64,000 nucleotides of DNA from Streptomyces sp. AC558_RSS880 (GCF_019049255.1 NZ_JAGMUJ010000130.1:281906-345905); one strand, 5' to 3'. Positions 1 through 9,126 are shown, numbered from the stretch's first letter. Numbers and translations are program-made. Notes: generated by a model not told the origin, from the sequence alone.

Positions 1-1
1 C

Positions 2-319
2 ACCAACGGAATGCAGCGACGGATCCCGGACTACCTGGCGGTGGAAGGCCTGACGACGCTCAACACACTCTCGACCGTCTTCTCGTTCCTGCTCGGCATG
101 TCGATGCTGCCGTTCTTCTACAACCTCTGGAAGACGGCCAAGTACGGCGAGCCGGTCGGCGTCGACGACCCGTGGGGCTACGGCCGCTCCCTGGAGTGGG
201 CGACCTCCTGCCCGCCGCCGCGCCACAACTTCGTGGAGCTCCCCCGCATCCGCAGCGAGTCCCCGGCGTTCGACCTGCACCACCCCTCGGAGTCCGTGAG
301 GGAGTTGAGCGTCCGGTGA
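2..319 (+). CDS. ctaD: Cytochrome c oxidase subunit I, C-terminal part (partial)
   Basis: Carboxy end of the haem-copper catalytic subunit of an aa3-type terminal oxidase in the cytoplasmic membrane. The 5' part lies outside the window, so haem and CuB ligands cannot be checked. The remaining sequence shows the last transmembrane helix (around VFSFLLGMSMLPFFYNLW) and the cytoplasmic tail GRSLEWATSCPPPRHNF, which is the usual end of actinobacterial CtaD proteins. Streptomyces often carry more than one ctaD; which copy this is cannot be told from the fragment. The stop codon overlaps the GTG of the next gene, so the two are probably translationally coupled. Confidence 0.9.
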   Translation, partial: TNGMQRRIPDYLAVEGLTTLNTLSTVFSFLLGMSMLPFFYNLWKTAKYGEPVGVDDPWGYGRSLEWATSCPPPRHNFVELPRIRSESPAFDLHHPSESVRELSVR

Positions 320-669
320 GCGGCCGGGACGGCTCCTCCGTGGACATGGAAGTCCTGCTGAACGAGATCGAGGGCCATCTCCTCGTCGACGCGGCCCGCG
401 CCGAGGCCCGTACGGCGGCGGCGGAGCTCACCGCCGGTCTCGGCTGGCTGACGGAGCACCAGCGGGAGGAGGTCGCCCGGCGGCTCGCCGAGCGGTACCT
501 GGCCCTCAGCCGGGCGTCGTGGCAGCGGACGGCCCGGCGGGGCGAGGAACTGCGGGCGCAGTACGAGACCCGGTACCGGCAGCTGCGGCAACGGCTCCTG
601 GGCTGGGTGCTCCTGGGCTGCGCCCTGGCCTTCGGGACCGTTCTCGTCGCCCTGTCGGCCGGTCAGTGA
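316..669 (+). CDS. Small C-tail-anchored membrane protein, function unknown
   Basis: A 117-residue protein that I do not recognise. The start is chosen as GTG at 316, which overlaps the ctaD stop (GTGA), a normal coupling arrangement. Residues about 10-85 are charged and predicted helical, rich in Glu, Arg and Ala, possibly coiled coil. A single hydrophobic stretch near the C-terminus (LLGWVLLGCALAFGTVLVAL) would anchor it with the helical part in the cytoplasm. Coupling to ctaD suggests co-expression with the oxidase, but a role in oxidase assembly is only inference. Confidence 0.65.
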   Translation: MSGRDGSSVDMEVLLNEIEGHLLVDAARAEARTAAAELTAGLGWLTEHQREEVARRLAERYLALSRASWQRTARRGEELRAQYETRYRQLRQRLLGWVLLGCALAFGTVLVALSAGQ

Positions 670-761
670 GTCACCCGCGCCTGTGCCGAGCGCCGCGGGC
701 GAGGGTCACCACGCCGGACGCCGACCGCGTTTAATTTTGTCGTGTACGCGGTCTTGTCGCG

Positions 762-834
762 GACGGCTCTCTTCCTTACTTTTCAGTAAGTTGCCTTTCA
801 GAGCACGTGATTCCGGATTCTGGAGAGAGCCGTC
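762..834 (+). promoter_or_regulatory. Structured leader that can hide the ribosome-binding site of the beta-propeller gene
   Basis: GACGGCTCTCT (762-772) is perfectly complementary to AGAGAGCCGTC (824-834), which overlaps the Shine-Dalgarno sequence GGAGAG (822-827) and ends one base before the ATG at 835. A second hairpin, CTTACT-TTTC-AGTAAG (775-790), is nested inside. The region is AT-rich for this genome (TTAATTTT at 731). The pairing is seen directly; that it controls translation is inference. Confidence 0.45.
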
Positions 835-2082
835 ATGCCGGTCCGCAGAACCAGGTACCTGTGCGCCATCGCCGCCACGCTCGTCCTCACCGTCACGGCG
901 CCCACCGCCGCGACCGCCGACTCCTCCCCCGCCCTGCGCGAGGTGCTGTTCGTCGGCAACAACTGGGACGGCACCGCCGATGTCATCGAGTCCACCGGTG
1001 ACTTCGCGCGGATCGGCCGGATCGACGTCATCCCGGACAAGGCCGAGCGGATGGCCGAGATCAACGCCGACCCGATCCGCTGGATCTACTTCATGGCGAT
1101 CCGAAGCGGCGTAGGCGAGGGCCACGACCAGTTCGTCGACGACATGTACTCCACCCCGGACGGCACCTCGGTGGTGGTCTCCCGGCCGAGCTTCGCCGAC
1201 GTGGTCTCCCTCGACCTCGCCACCGGACGGGTCAACTGGCGCTTCCCGGTGTCGGGTTACCGCTCCGACCACATGGCGGTCTCCCCCGACGGCAAGCGCG
1301 TCGCCGTCTCGGCCTCGACCTCCAACACGGTGCACGTCCTGGACATCGGGACCGGTGAGGAGCTCGGCTCGTTCAAGACCGGTGACAAGCCGCACGAGAA
1401 CGTCTTCAGTAATGACGGCACGTACATCTGGAACATGTCCATCGGCGAGGTGAACACCGCGCTCGACGCGACCTGGCTGGACTGGACGAAGGGCGACCGC
1501 CGTATCACGGTCGTCGACGCGACCACGTTCCGGCAGGTCAAGGTGATCGACATGCGGGACCGGCTCGACGCGATCGGTCTGAAGGACCACTCGGACGCGG
1601 TGCGCCCGGCCGCGTTCTCCCCGGACGAGTCGAAGCTGTACTTCCAGGTGTCGTTCTTCAACGGCTTCTTCGAGTACGACGTCGCCACCGACCGCATCAC
1701 CCGCACCAAGACCCTGCCGGAGAACCCGGCGACCAACGACGACCGCACCACCTGGGTCAACGACTCACGCCACCACGGCATCACCATGAAGCCCGACGGC
1801 ACCAAGCTGTGCGTGGCGGGCACCATGGACGACTACGCGACCGTCGTCGACCGCGCGACCCTTCAGCAGGGGCCGCTCGTCACCGCGTCCAAGCCGTACT
1901 GGGCGACCGTCAGCGGTGACGGCAGGTCCTGCGTGGTCTCCGAGAGCGGCGCCGACCGGGTCACCGCCATCGACTTCGCGACCGGCGAGAAGACCGTGTC
2001 CGTACCCGTGGGCGACCACCCGCAGCGGGTGCGCCTCGGCCATGTGGAGGCCGACTGGTCCGGCGCGGAAGGTGGGCAGTAG
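835..2082 (+). CDS. Secreted YncE/YVTN-type beta-propeller protein
   Basis: A 415-residue exported protein. Residues 1-27 form a Sec signal peptide (MPVRRTR, hydrophobic core, cleavage near ATADSS). The rest is made of repeated blades with motifs such as DGKRVAVS, VHVLDIGTGEE, PDESKLYF, PDGTKLCV and VTAIDFATGEK, typical of the YncE/YVTN beta-propeller family. Such proteins bind partners or ligands outside the cell; no catalytic residues are evident, so no reaction can be assigned. The ATG at 835 has GGAGAG seven bases upstream. It converges with the ribosomal-protection gene, leaving only four bases between the stops. The 5' leader is unusually structured. Confidence 0.8.
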   Translation: MPVRRTRYLCAIAATLVLTVTAPTAATADSSPALREVLFVGNNWDGTADVIESTGDFARIGRIDVIPDKAERMAEINADPIRWIYFMAIRSGVGEGHDQFVDDMYSTPDGTSVVVSRPSFADVVSLDLATGRVNWRFPVSGYRSDHMAVSPDGKRVAVSASTSNTVHVLDIGTGEELGSFKTGDKPHENVFSNDGTYIWNMSIGEVNTALDATWLDWTKGDRRITVVDATTFRQVKVIDMRDRLDAIGLKDHSDAVRPAAFSPDESKLYFQVSFFNGFFEYDVATDRITRTKTLPENPATNDDRTTWVNDSRHHGITMKPDGTKLCVAGTMDDYATVVDRATLQQGPLVTASKPYWATVSGDGRSCVVSESGADRVTAIDFATGEKTVSVPVGDHPQRVRLGHVEADWSGAEGGQ

Positions 2083-2086
2083 GGAC

Positions 2087-4060
2087 TCAACCGCCCACCC
2101 TCCGGGTCACGTTGAGCAGATACTCCTTCCGGTTCAGCGGGTTGTGGTCCGTGCGCGGGCGCCGGGGTGGCGTGCCGCGGGTGACGGGCGCGTAGTGCGC
2201 GAAGGCGCTCTCCAGCTCGCCCTCGCCCCGGGTCAGCCCCGGCAGCCGCTGCTCCAGCTCGTGCACCCGGGCCGCCGGCACCGTGCCGTCCAGGACGCAG
2301 AGTCCGCCCCGGGTCCGCGTCGTACGCGGTACGGCGCCCAGCCCGGACAGCACCGGCAGCAGGGCGCCGAGGGTGTCCGCCGGGGCCTCGATCCGGAAGC
2401 GGTGCACCGGCTCGCACACCGCGGTTCCCGCCCGCCGCAGGGCCTCGGCCAGGACGAGCGGGGTGACGCCCCGGAAGTCGGCGCCGGTGCTCGACATGCT
2501 CTTGTCGAAGCCCTGGTGGGCGTGGCTCTGGCGGGGGCAGTAACCGGAGTGGGTCATGGTGACCGCGCAGTCGGTGACCCGCCAGCCGTGCAGGCCCTGT
2601 CCGAGCGTCTCGCGCACGGTGTCCTCGACCGCCTTGAAGAAGGCGTACGGCATCGCGCCCAGCTCCACCTCCAGCCGGAAGTCCACGCCCGAGCCGAGCG
2701 GTGCGGGGTCGACCCGCAGCCCGACCGTGGCGAGGAAGGGGTTGGCGTCCTCGCCGATGGACTCGACGGCCGCCCCGGATCCGGCCGGCCGCTCGACGCA
2801 CAGCGGTGTCGTCCCGCGGAAGGTCACGTCGAGCCCGTACTCCTCGGCGAGGGTGGCCTGGAGGACCTCCTTCTGGACCTCGCCGTAGAGCGACACTGAG
2901 GTCTCGCGCCGCCGCTCGTCGTGGCGCAGGGCGATCAGCGGGTCCTGTTCGGCGAGCTGGGTGAGCGCGAGGTGCAGCGCGCCCGGGTCGGTGTCCGGTG
3001 CGGGCACGACGACGGTCTCCAGGGTGGGCGGCGCGAAGACGTGCCCGTACTCCTCGCGGGGTTCGCCGATCGCGTCGCCGACGCGGATGTCCGCCAGTCC
3101 CCACAGCCGGGCGATCCTGCCCGCCGGCACCGCGTCCGTACGCGCGTCGGTGCCGCCGTCGAAGACGCTGATGCCGGTGATCCGGCCCTCCGCGGCACCG
3201 GCGGGGCCGAACGGGATCCGGTCGCGGGTGCGCAGCGTGCCGGAGAACATCCGCGCGTAGGCGACCTTCTCCCCCGCCGGCCCCCGCTCCACCTTGAACA
3301 CCGTGCCGGAGACCGGCCCGCCGGGGTCACCGTCGGCCGGTGGGAGCAGTTCCCTGACGCCGGCCAGCAGTGCGTCGACGCCCGCGCCGGTGACGGCGGA
3401 GCCGAAGTAGACGGGGTGGACGCGGGCCCGCCGGGTCTGCTCGGCCAGCGCCGTCCGCAGACGGGTGTCCGTGAGGGTCCCGTCCACGAACTCGGCGAGC
3501 AGTCCGTCGTCGTGGTCGGCCAGGACGTCGAGGGCGGCCGGGGAGGGGCCGGGAACGAAACGGGCCTCGGGCGTGCCGAGCCGGCCGGTGGTGCCCATGG
3601 GCACGATCGACGGGGTGAGGCGTGCCGAGACCGCCCGGAGCAGCTCCGTCTCCCGGGCCCCGCGCCGGTCGATCTTGTTGACGAAGAGCAGGGTCGGGAT
3701 GGACAGCCGCCGCAGGGTCCGCATCAGCACCCGCGTCTGCGCCTGCACGCCCTCGACGGCGGAGACGACCAGCACGGCGCCGTCCAGCACGCCGAGCACG
3801 CGCTCCACCTCGGCGATGAAGTCCGGGTGGCCGGGCGTGTCCAGGAGGTTGACCGTGACGTCGTCGAGCGGGAACGAGACGACGGCGGACTTGATGGTGA
3901 TGCCCCGCCGCCGTTCCAGCGCGAGGGTGTCGGTGCGGGTGCTGCCGTCGTCGACGCTGCCGATCTCGTCGGTCACGCCGGCCGAGTACAGCAGCCGCTC
4001 GGTCAGGCTGGTCTTACCGGCGTCGACATGGGCGAGGATGCCGAGGTTGAGCAGGTGCAC
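2087..4060 (-). CDS. otr(A): Otr(A)/Tet(M)-type ribosomal protection GTPase
   Basis: A 657-residue EF-G-like translational GTPase. It would bind the ribosome and displace tetracycline-class drugs using GTP hydrolysis. Visible motifs: G1 AHVDAGKT (about residue 10), G2 region RRRGITI, G3 DTPGH, G4 NKID, then EF-G domains II-V. The C-terminal NPLNRKEYLLNV and the overall sequence closely resemble S. rimosus Otr(A), as I remember it. The start is GTG at 4060 with AAGGA about 13 bases upstream; an out-of-frame ATG lies at 4070. Whether it confers resistance or is a housekeeping homologue cannot be decided, as no tetracycline biosynthesis genes are present. It lies 163 bp downstream of the multicopper oxidase on the same strand. 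Confidence 0.85.
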   Translation of the reverse strand: MHLLNLGILAHVDAGKTSLTERLLYSAGVTDEIGSVDDGSTRTDTLALERRRGITIKSAVVSFPLDDVTVNLLDTPGHPDFIAEVERVLGVLDGAVLVVSAVEGVQAQTRVLMRTLRRLSIPTLLFVNKIDRRGARETELLRAVSARLTPSIVPMGTTGRLGTPEARFVPGPSPAALDVLADHDDGLLAEFVDGTLTDTRLRTALAEQTRRARVHPVYFGSAVTGAGVDALLAGVRELLPPADGDPGGPVSGTVFKVERGPAGEKVAYARMFSGTLRTRDRIPFGPAGAAEGRITGISVFDGGTDARTDAVPAGRIARLWGLADIRVGDAIGEPREEYGHVFAPPTLETVVVPAPDTDPGALHLALTQLAEQDPLIALRHDERRRETSVSLYGEVQKEVLQATLAEEYGLDVTFRGTTPLCVERPAGSGAAVESIGEDANPFLATVGLRVDPAPLGSGVDFRLEVELGAMPYAFFKAVEDTVRETLGQGLHGWRVTDCAVTMTHSGYCPRQSHAHQGFDKSMSSTGADFRGVTPLVLAEALRRAGTAVCEPVHRFRIEAPADTLGALLPVLSGLGAVPRTTRTRGGLCVLDGTVPAARVHELEQRLPGLTRGEGELESAFAHYAPVTRGTPPRRPRTDHNPLNRKEYLLNVTRRVGG

Positions 4061-4151
4061 GAAGCGTCATGTCCTTCGGAGAGCGGGCCGTTCCTTCCTG
4101 GGGGGACATGAACGATGCGCGCATTGCTTCTCCTCGGAACGTGACTGCGGT

Positions 4152-4182
4152 GTCCCCGGCAGTGCAACAGAGCGGCGGGGAC
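4152..4182 (-). terminator. Hairpin between multicopper oxidase and otr(A)-like gene
   Basis: GTCCCCG (4152-4158) pairs perfectly with CGGGGAC (4176-4182) across a 17-base loop, without a T-run. It lies about 40 bases past the oxidase stop and about 90 bases before the otr(A)-like GTG on the same strand. It could end the oxidase transcript or act as an attenuator for the GTPase gene; the sequence does not decide. Confidence 0.35.
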
Positions 4183-4223
4183 CCCCGCAACACATTAAGC
4201 CGGTACGACGGTGTCCAGGGGTG

Positions 4224-5891
4224 TCAGACGATCTCGAGGTTGGCCATCATGCCCATGTCCTCGTGTTCGGCGTTGTGGCAGTGGAAGAGGTAGCGGCCCC
4301 GGTGGCCGTCGAAGCGGGTGATGATGTCCACCGTCTCACCGGGGCGCAGCGACACCGTGTCCTTCAGGCCGGCGTCGTGCGGCAGCGGCGCGCGCCCGTC
4401 GCGGGAGAGCACCCGGAACCCCGTCTGGTGGAGGTGGACCGGATGGTCGACGTCGGCGGTGAGGCGCCACACCTCGACGGCACCGCGCCAGGTGTAGACG
4501 TCGGTGCGCGACGGGTCGAACGGCTCGCCGTTGATGAACCAGCCGCGCCCCTGTTCCGCGTGCCCGGCGCGGAAGGTGAACCGGCGGACCGTGGTCACCT
4601 GCGAGCGCCGCCAGGTGGGCAGGTCGTCGCAGAGCACCTCGGGGATCGTGCTGTGGTCGGACGCCGCGCGTGCGACACGGAACGCCATGACGTCGCGGGT
4701 GCGTCCGCTGCCGAGCCGGTTGCGCAGGCGTACCCGGCTGCCGGCCGGCAGGCCCGCGAAGTCGATGACCACGTCGTACCTCTCCGCCGGCGCGATGGGC
4801 AGGTCGGTGAGGGTGACGGGGGCGGCGAGCAGCCCCTGGTCGGCGCCGATCTGCACCAGGTCGAGCCGGTGCCCGTCGTCCGTGACGGCCTCCAGCCGGT
4901 AGTGACGGGCGTTGGACGCGTTGACCAGCCGCAGCCGGTGGCGTACGGCGTCGACCTCGTGGACGGGCCACGGCGCCCCGTTGACCACGATCACGTCGCC
5001 CAGGACGCCGGCCGCGTAGGGTTCGGTCACCCCGGGCCGGTCGCGCAGCTCCGGATCGAGGGCCGGGTAGGCCAGGGACCCGTCGGCGGCGAACGCCCGG
5101 TCGGAGATCATCAGCGCCAGCTCCCGCTCGCCGCGGGGCAGGTCCAGGGCGTCCTCGACCGCGTCCCGGACGATGTACATGCCGGTCAGGCCCCGCCAGA
5201 TCGCCGGAGCGGTGAAGTCCATCCGGTGGTCGTGGTACCAGAGCAGCGCGGCACGCTGGTCGAGCGGGTACGTGTACTCCCGTGTCACCCGGCTCGTCAC
5301 CGCGCGCGGGTCGTGCGCCATGTGCGCCTCGCCGTGGCGGCCGGACGCGGGGTCGGACCAGCCGTCCGGGAGGACGAGGTCGGTGGGGTAGCCGTCGGAC
5401 CCGGCCGGGGTGCGTCCGCCGTGCAGGTGCACCACGGTCGGCACGGGAAGTTCGTTGCGGTGCAGCACGGTGACCGGCCGGCCGCTACGGGACTCGATCG
5501 TGGGGCCGGGGTAGGTGCCGTTGTAGGTCCACAGCGTCGTCGTCACCCCCGGCAGGATCCGAGCGGTCACCTGGCGCTGGGTGATCTCGTACCGGTCGGT
5601 TCCCCCGGAGGTGTCGGCCGGCGCCAGAACGGGCGGGATCGGCAGGGGCACGGTGTAGGGCTCGGGCAGCGGTACGGCGCTGCGCAGCTGCCCACCGGTG
5701 TTGTGGCGGCTCGGCGGCGCGGCGGCGGCGTCCGTACCGCCCGCCGCGACCAGCCCCAGCGCGGCGCCGAGCCCGAGGACCCTGCGTCGCGTCAGCTCCG
5801 TGCCGGGCGCGGTGTCCCGGAGAAGGGTCCGAGGGGGCTCGGCGCCGTACGGGTCGGTGTTCGGCCCGCGTGGGGTCGACTGGTCAGACAT
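4224..5891 (-). CDS. Tat-exported multicopper oxidase
   Basis: A 555-residue three-cupredoxin-domain oxidase coupling substrate oxidation to reduction of O2 to water; the substrate (phenol, metal or bilin) cannot be predicted. The ATG at 5891 (MSDQSTP) is preferred over the upstream open frame because GGGAG precedes it and the twin-arginine signal TRRRVLGLGAALGL then lies about 30-45 residues in, as expected for a copper enzyme folded before export. Copper ligands are complete: VHLHGG, LWYHDHRMD, HPVHLHQTGF and the terminal HCHNAEHEDMGMM, which supplies the type 1 Cys, His and Met as well as type 3 His. About 400 bp upstream are free of genes. It is followed by the otr(A)-like gene. Confidence 0.9.
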   Translation of the reverse strand: MSDQSTPRGPNTDPYGAEPPRTLLRDTAPGTELTRRRVLGLGAALGLVAAGGTDAAAAPPSRHNTGGQLRSAVPLPEPYTVPLPIPPVLAPADTSGGTDRYEITQRQVTARILPGVTTTLWTYNGTYPGPTIESRSGRPVTVLHRNELPVPTVVHLHGGRTPAGSDGYPTDLVLPDGWSDPASGRHGEAHMAHDPRAVTSRVTREYTYPLDQRAALLWYHDHRMDFTAPAIWRGLTGMYIVRDAVEDALDLPRGERELALMISDRAFAADGSLAYPALDPELRDRPGVTEPYAAGVLGDVIVVNGAPWPVHEVDAVRHRLRLVNASNARHYRLEAVTDDGHRLDLVQIGADQGLLAAPVTLTDLPIAPAERYDVVIDFAGLPAGSRVRLRNRLGSGRTRDVMAFRVARAASDHSTIPEVLCDDLPTWRRSQVTTVRRFTFRAGHAEQGRGWFINGEPFDPSRTDVYTWRGAVEVWRLTADVDHPVHLHQTGFRVLSRDGRAPLPHDAGLKDTVSLRPGETVDIITRFDGHRGRYLFHCHNAEHEDMGMMANLEIV

Positions 5892-5992
5892 GGGTGCACT
5901 CCCGGCGCGACGTGTTCGCGCGTGCGTGGTGGATGGTCGCGGCGCGCAGCACGCCGAGGGGGCGTGCGACAGCGGTTTGCCGCACAACTCGC

Positions 5993-6021
5993 CACATATT
6001 GCACTTGTTCGGACACGGCAA
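5993..6021 (-). promoter_or_regulatory. Candidate promoter of the multicopper oxidase gene
   Basis: Reading leftward, TTGCCG (6021-6016), a 17-base spacer and TATGTG (5998-5993) resemble a sigma-70-type promoter and would give a leader of about 95 bases before the ATG at 5891. The surrounding 5892-6299 (408 bp) holds no gene I can support; 5985-6060 is its most AT-rich part. Confidence 0.3.
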
Positions 6022-6299
6022 CCAGTACCGACACCACTGCCGTCCATCCGTTCACATGGGGCTGGAGCAGTCCGTCCGGCCCCTCCAGTCCTCTGACTCA
6101 CCTGACTCACTCGGTTCCCACCGGTCACGACGAGACGACGCCCGGGCGCCCGGGCGGAAAACCCGAGAATCAGGTGTGTGAGTTCCGCGGGAGGGGGTAG
6201 TCGCCCGGTATCACCTCCGATCGTGGGAAGGAGGTCCGTGAGAGCACAACTACTCGCAGCGTCCGGGCCGCTTCCACCGACACGAAGCGGCCCGGCCCG

Positions 6300-6800
6300 T
6301 CAGCGCGGGGGCAGCCGGTGGAGTTCCACCTCCATGAGCCGGCCCCCGGCGACCGTGGCGGTCATATAAGTGCAGTGGGGTTGCCGGCGACGGTCTGTCG
6401 GTGATCCCGGGTTGAGCAGACGAAGTCCCGTGGACGCGGTGGTGTCCCACGGGATGTGGCTGTGTCCGAACACCAGCACGTCAACCCCGGGGAAGCGCGC
6501 GGCGCACCGGTTCTCCCGCCCCTGCGCCGGGCCCGTCTCGTGGACCACGCCGAAGCGCAACCCGCCGAGATCCGCGTACGCGGTCTCCGGCAGACGGGCC
6601 CGCAACTCGGGTCCGTCGTTGTTGCCGTACACGCCGACGAGTCTGCGGCTGCGGCTCTCCAGAAGATCGAGGGTAGCGGTGTCGACCCAGTCCCCCGCGT
6701 GGAACACGACGTCCACGCGGGGGAGTTCGTCCAGCAGGGGGGCGGGAAGACGCTTGGCGCGCTTCGGCAGGTGGGTGTCGGAGGTCAGGAGCAGTCGCAC
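6300..6800 (-). CDS. YfcE/MJ0936-type metallophosphoesterase
   Basis: A 166-residue calcineurin-fold phosphodiesterase with a dinuclear metal site. The motifs are complete: TSDTHLP (D-x-H), HAGDWVD (GD), GNND (GNxD/E), VVHETG and FGHSHIP (GHxH). Length fits the small MJ0936/YfcE group; the physiological substrate is unknown. The start is set at GTG 6800, giving VRLLLTSDTHLP at the N-terminus as in relatives; the longer open frame to 6866 adds a Pro/Ala-rich stretch that looks non-coding. No clear Shine-Dalgarno precedes either start. It is divergent from the glycosyltransferase gene. Confidence 0.85.
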   Translation of the reverse strand: MRLLLTSDTHLPKRAKRLPAPLLDELPRVDVVFHAGDWVDTATLDLLESRSRRLVGVYGNNDGPELRARLPETAYADLGGLRFGVVHETGPAQGRENRCAARFPGVDVLVFGHSHIPWDTTASTGLRLLNPGSPTDRRRQPHCTYMTATVAGGRLMEVELHRLPPR

Positions 6801-6999
6801 GGGCGGCAGCCTAGGCGGCGCCGCGTCCCCGGCGGGACGCCACGCCTCAAGCGACCCGGCGAGCACGCCGGTCGGCGGGTGCCGGTGGTCGTCACGGCGG
6901 GCTCTCGGTGGCGGGGCGAAACGGGGAACGCGGCTGCCGTGGCATTACGATCGGGCGACGCATGTTCCACGGCGAGAGACCCGAAGGGCCCAGATCCAG

Positions 7000-8937
7000 A
7001 TGCCGGTCAAGGTCAGCGTCATCATTCCCGTGTACAACCCGGGGATCTACATCGAGGACTGCATCTCCTCGCTGCAGCGGCAGTCACTGCCCCCCGACGA
7101 GTACGAGGCGATCTTCGTCGACGACGGCTCGACCGACGGGACACCGGCCCGGCTCGACCGGCTCGCCGCCGAGGACCCCCGGATGCGGGTGATCCACCAG
7201 GAGAACTCCGGTTGGTCGGGCAAGCCCCGCAACGTGGGGATCGCCGCCGCGCGGGGCGAGTTCGTGATGTTCGTCGACAACGACGACTATCTCGGCGACG
7301 AGGCCCTGGAGCGGATGTACGCGTACGGCGTGGCCCACGGCGCCGATGTCGTCGTGGGGAAGATGGCCGGCAAGAACCGCGGGGTGCCGGTGGAGTTGTT
7401 CCGCCGCAACCATCCGCGGGCGACGGTCGAGAACGCCCCGCTGATCGACAGTCTCACCCCGCACAAGATGTTCCGCCGGGAGTTCCTCGACCGTATCGGG
7501 CTGCGCTTCCCGGAGGGGCGGCGGCGCCTGGAGGACCACGTCTTCGTCACCGAGGCGTACCTGCGCGCGGACAACGTGTCCGTGCTCAGTGACTACGTCT
7601 GCTACTACCACATCAGACGCGACGACGCCTCCAACGCCGGCTTCCAGCGCTTCGACCCCGTGGGGTACTTCGGCAACCTGCGGGAGGCGCTCGACGTCGT
7701 CGAGCGGTACACCGAGCCGGGCCCGGTGCGGGACCGGCTGTTCCGCCGCTGGCTGCGGGTGGAGATGGTGGAGCGGCTGCGGGCGCGGCGGTTGCTGGGG
7801 CTGCCGGACGACTACCGCAGGCAGCTGTTCACGGAGATCCACAAGGTCGTCGTCGAGCGGTTCGGCCCGGGGGTCTCCGCCGGGCTGCCGCCGACGCAGC
7901 AGGTCGTCGCCGCGCTGACCGAGGCCGACCGGTACGACGACGTGGTGGACTTCGCCGCGTGGGAGGCCGGTGTCGCGCCGACGGCGACGCCCACGGGCGT
8001 GGAGTGGCACAGCGGCTCGCTGCGCATCGGTTTCACCGCCGAGTACACCTCCGACCGCGAGCCGATGACCTTCCCCGCGGACGCCGCCCGCACCCCGCTG
8101 GCCGACATTCCGAAGAACGTGGAGGAGGCGGTGGCGTGGGTCGGCGCTCAGACCGCGGCCCGGTTCGGACAGGCCACCGCGGATCTGCTGCTGCGTGAAC
8201 GGTCCAGCTCCGCCCAGTACTTCCAGCCCGTGGAGTTGACCCGGGAGACGGTTCCCGTCGACGGCGGTGAGCGGGTGCGGCTGGTGCTGCGGGCGACCGC
8301 CACCGTCGATCCCGCCGAGCTGCCGGGAGACGGGGTCTGGGACGCGGTCGTACGGGTGAAGCTCGGCGGCTGGACCAAGGAGTGCCGGCTCGGCCCCGCC
8401 CCGCGCGCCACCCGTCCCGAGCCGTACGCGGGTGTGACCGGCCGTCGCGCGGTCCTGCCGTACTGGACCGAGCCGCACGGCAATCTCTCGCTGGACACGG
8501 GTGTCAAGGGCAGGCGGCTCGGTCTGGGCGGTGTGCGGCGGCCGGACGTCACCGTCTCCGGGACCCGGCTGCGCGCCCGGATCCCGCTGCACGCCGCCGA
8601 GGGCGCCCGGGTGGGGCTCAGGTTCACCGCTTCCGGCAGGACGCTGCACGCGTCCGGCACGCTCACCGGCGAGGCGGACGGGCCGGGCTCCCTGCTGGAG
8701 GCCACGCTTCCCGCCCGGCTCCCCCGGGGGGTCTGGCGGGTCGCCCTGAGCCCGGACCCCGATGCCGCGCAACCCGCTTGGAGCGGGCTGCCGTTCGCGC
8801 TCCGCGCCGCCGGCGGCGGCGTGCTGGTGGTGACCGTCCCGCGTCCCGGCACCGTACGGAAACTGGTGCGTGCCGCGCGGCGGGCGCTCGGCGCGGCCCG
8901 CGCGAAGGTGGCTCCCCTGATCCGCAAGAAGCGGTGA
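7000..8937 (+). CDS. GT2 glycosyltransferase with long C-terminal extension
   Basis: A 645-residue cytoplasmic protein. Residues 1-230 form a GT-A fold family 2 domain: VSVIIPVYNPG, IFVDDGSTDGT (nucleotide binding), MFVDNDDY (the D-x-D-type metal site) and RRLEDHVF (the ED catalytic base region). Residues about 240-645 have no recognised domain but contain beta-rich segments and a basic tail (VRAARRALGAARAKVAPLIRKKR is its positively charged end region, partly helical), which could sit at the membrane. Two-part proteins of this layout occur in teichoic-acid-like polymer synthesis. Start ATG 7000 has GAAGGG upstream. Neighbouring methyltransferase and nucleotidyltransferase point to cell-surface glycan synthesis. 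Confidence 0.85.
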   Translation: MPVKVSVIIPVYNPGIYIEDCISSLQRQSLPPDEYEAIFVDDGSTDGTPARLDRLAAEDPRMRVIHQENSGWSGKPRNVGIAAARGEFVMFVDNDDYLGDEALERMYAYGVAHGADVVVGKMAGKNRGVPVELFRRNHPRATVENAPLIDSLTPHKMFRREFLDRIGLRFPEGRRRLEDHVFVTEAYLRADNVSVLSDYVCYYHIRRDDASNAGFQRFDPVGYFGNLREALDVVERYTEPGPVRDRLFRRWLRVEMVERLRARRLLGLPDDYRRQLFTEIHKVVVERFGPGVSAGLPPTQQVVAALTEADRYDDVVDFAAWEAGVAPTATPTGVEWHSGSLRIGFTAEYTSDREPMTFPADAARTPLADIPKNVEEAVAWVGAQTAARFGQATADLLLRERSSSAQYFQPVELTRETVPVDGGERVRLVLRATATVDPAELPGDGVWDAVVRVKLGGWTKECRLGPAPRATRPEPYAGVTGRRAVLPYWTEPHGNLSLDTGVKGRRLGLGGVRRPDVTVSGTRLRARIPLHAAEGARVGLRFTASGRTLHASGTLTGEADGPGSLLEATLPARLPRGVWRVALSPDPDAAQPAWSGLPFALRAAGGGVLVVTVPRPGTVRKLVRAARRALGAARAKVAPLIRKKR

Positions 8938-8976
8938 CCGCGGGCCGACCGCCCGGTGTCCCGCCGGGGGCGTGCT

Positions 8977-9000
8977 CCGCGGGTCGCACGTGACCCGCGG
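8977..9000. terminator. Hairpin between convergent glycosyltransferase and methyltransferase genes
   Basis: CCGCGGGTC (8977-8985) and GACCCGCGG (8992-9000) form a perfect nine-pair stem with a six-base loop, 40 bases past the glycosyltransferase stop. A second, longer-range complementarity follows at about 9001-9050. Position between convergent genes supports termination. Confidence 0.6.
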
Positions 9001-9126
9001 GCACCGGCCCGGTGCTGTCCCCGAAGGACCGGCAGGACCGGCACCGGGCCGCGGCGGAGTCCCTCGGCCCGGTGCCCTCGTACGAGAGCTGCCGCGCCTG
9101 CCACGAAGGGCTGCGCGGCAGAGGAC

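Noticed and set aside
2087..4060. Tetracycline biosynthesis cluster
   Set aside because: No minimal polyketide synthase or related genes are present; the Otr(A)-like gene stands alone.
3465..6200. 911-codon open frame on the + strand opposite otr(A) and the multicopper oxidase
   Set aside because: Antisense shadow of two well-supported genes; composition is Arg/Val/Gly-rich and no domain is visible.
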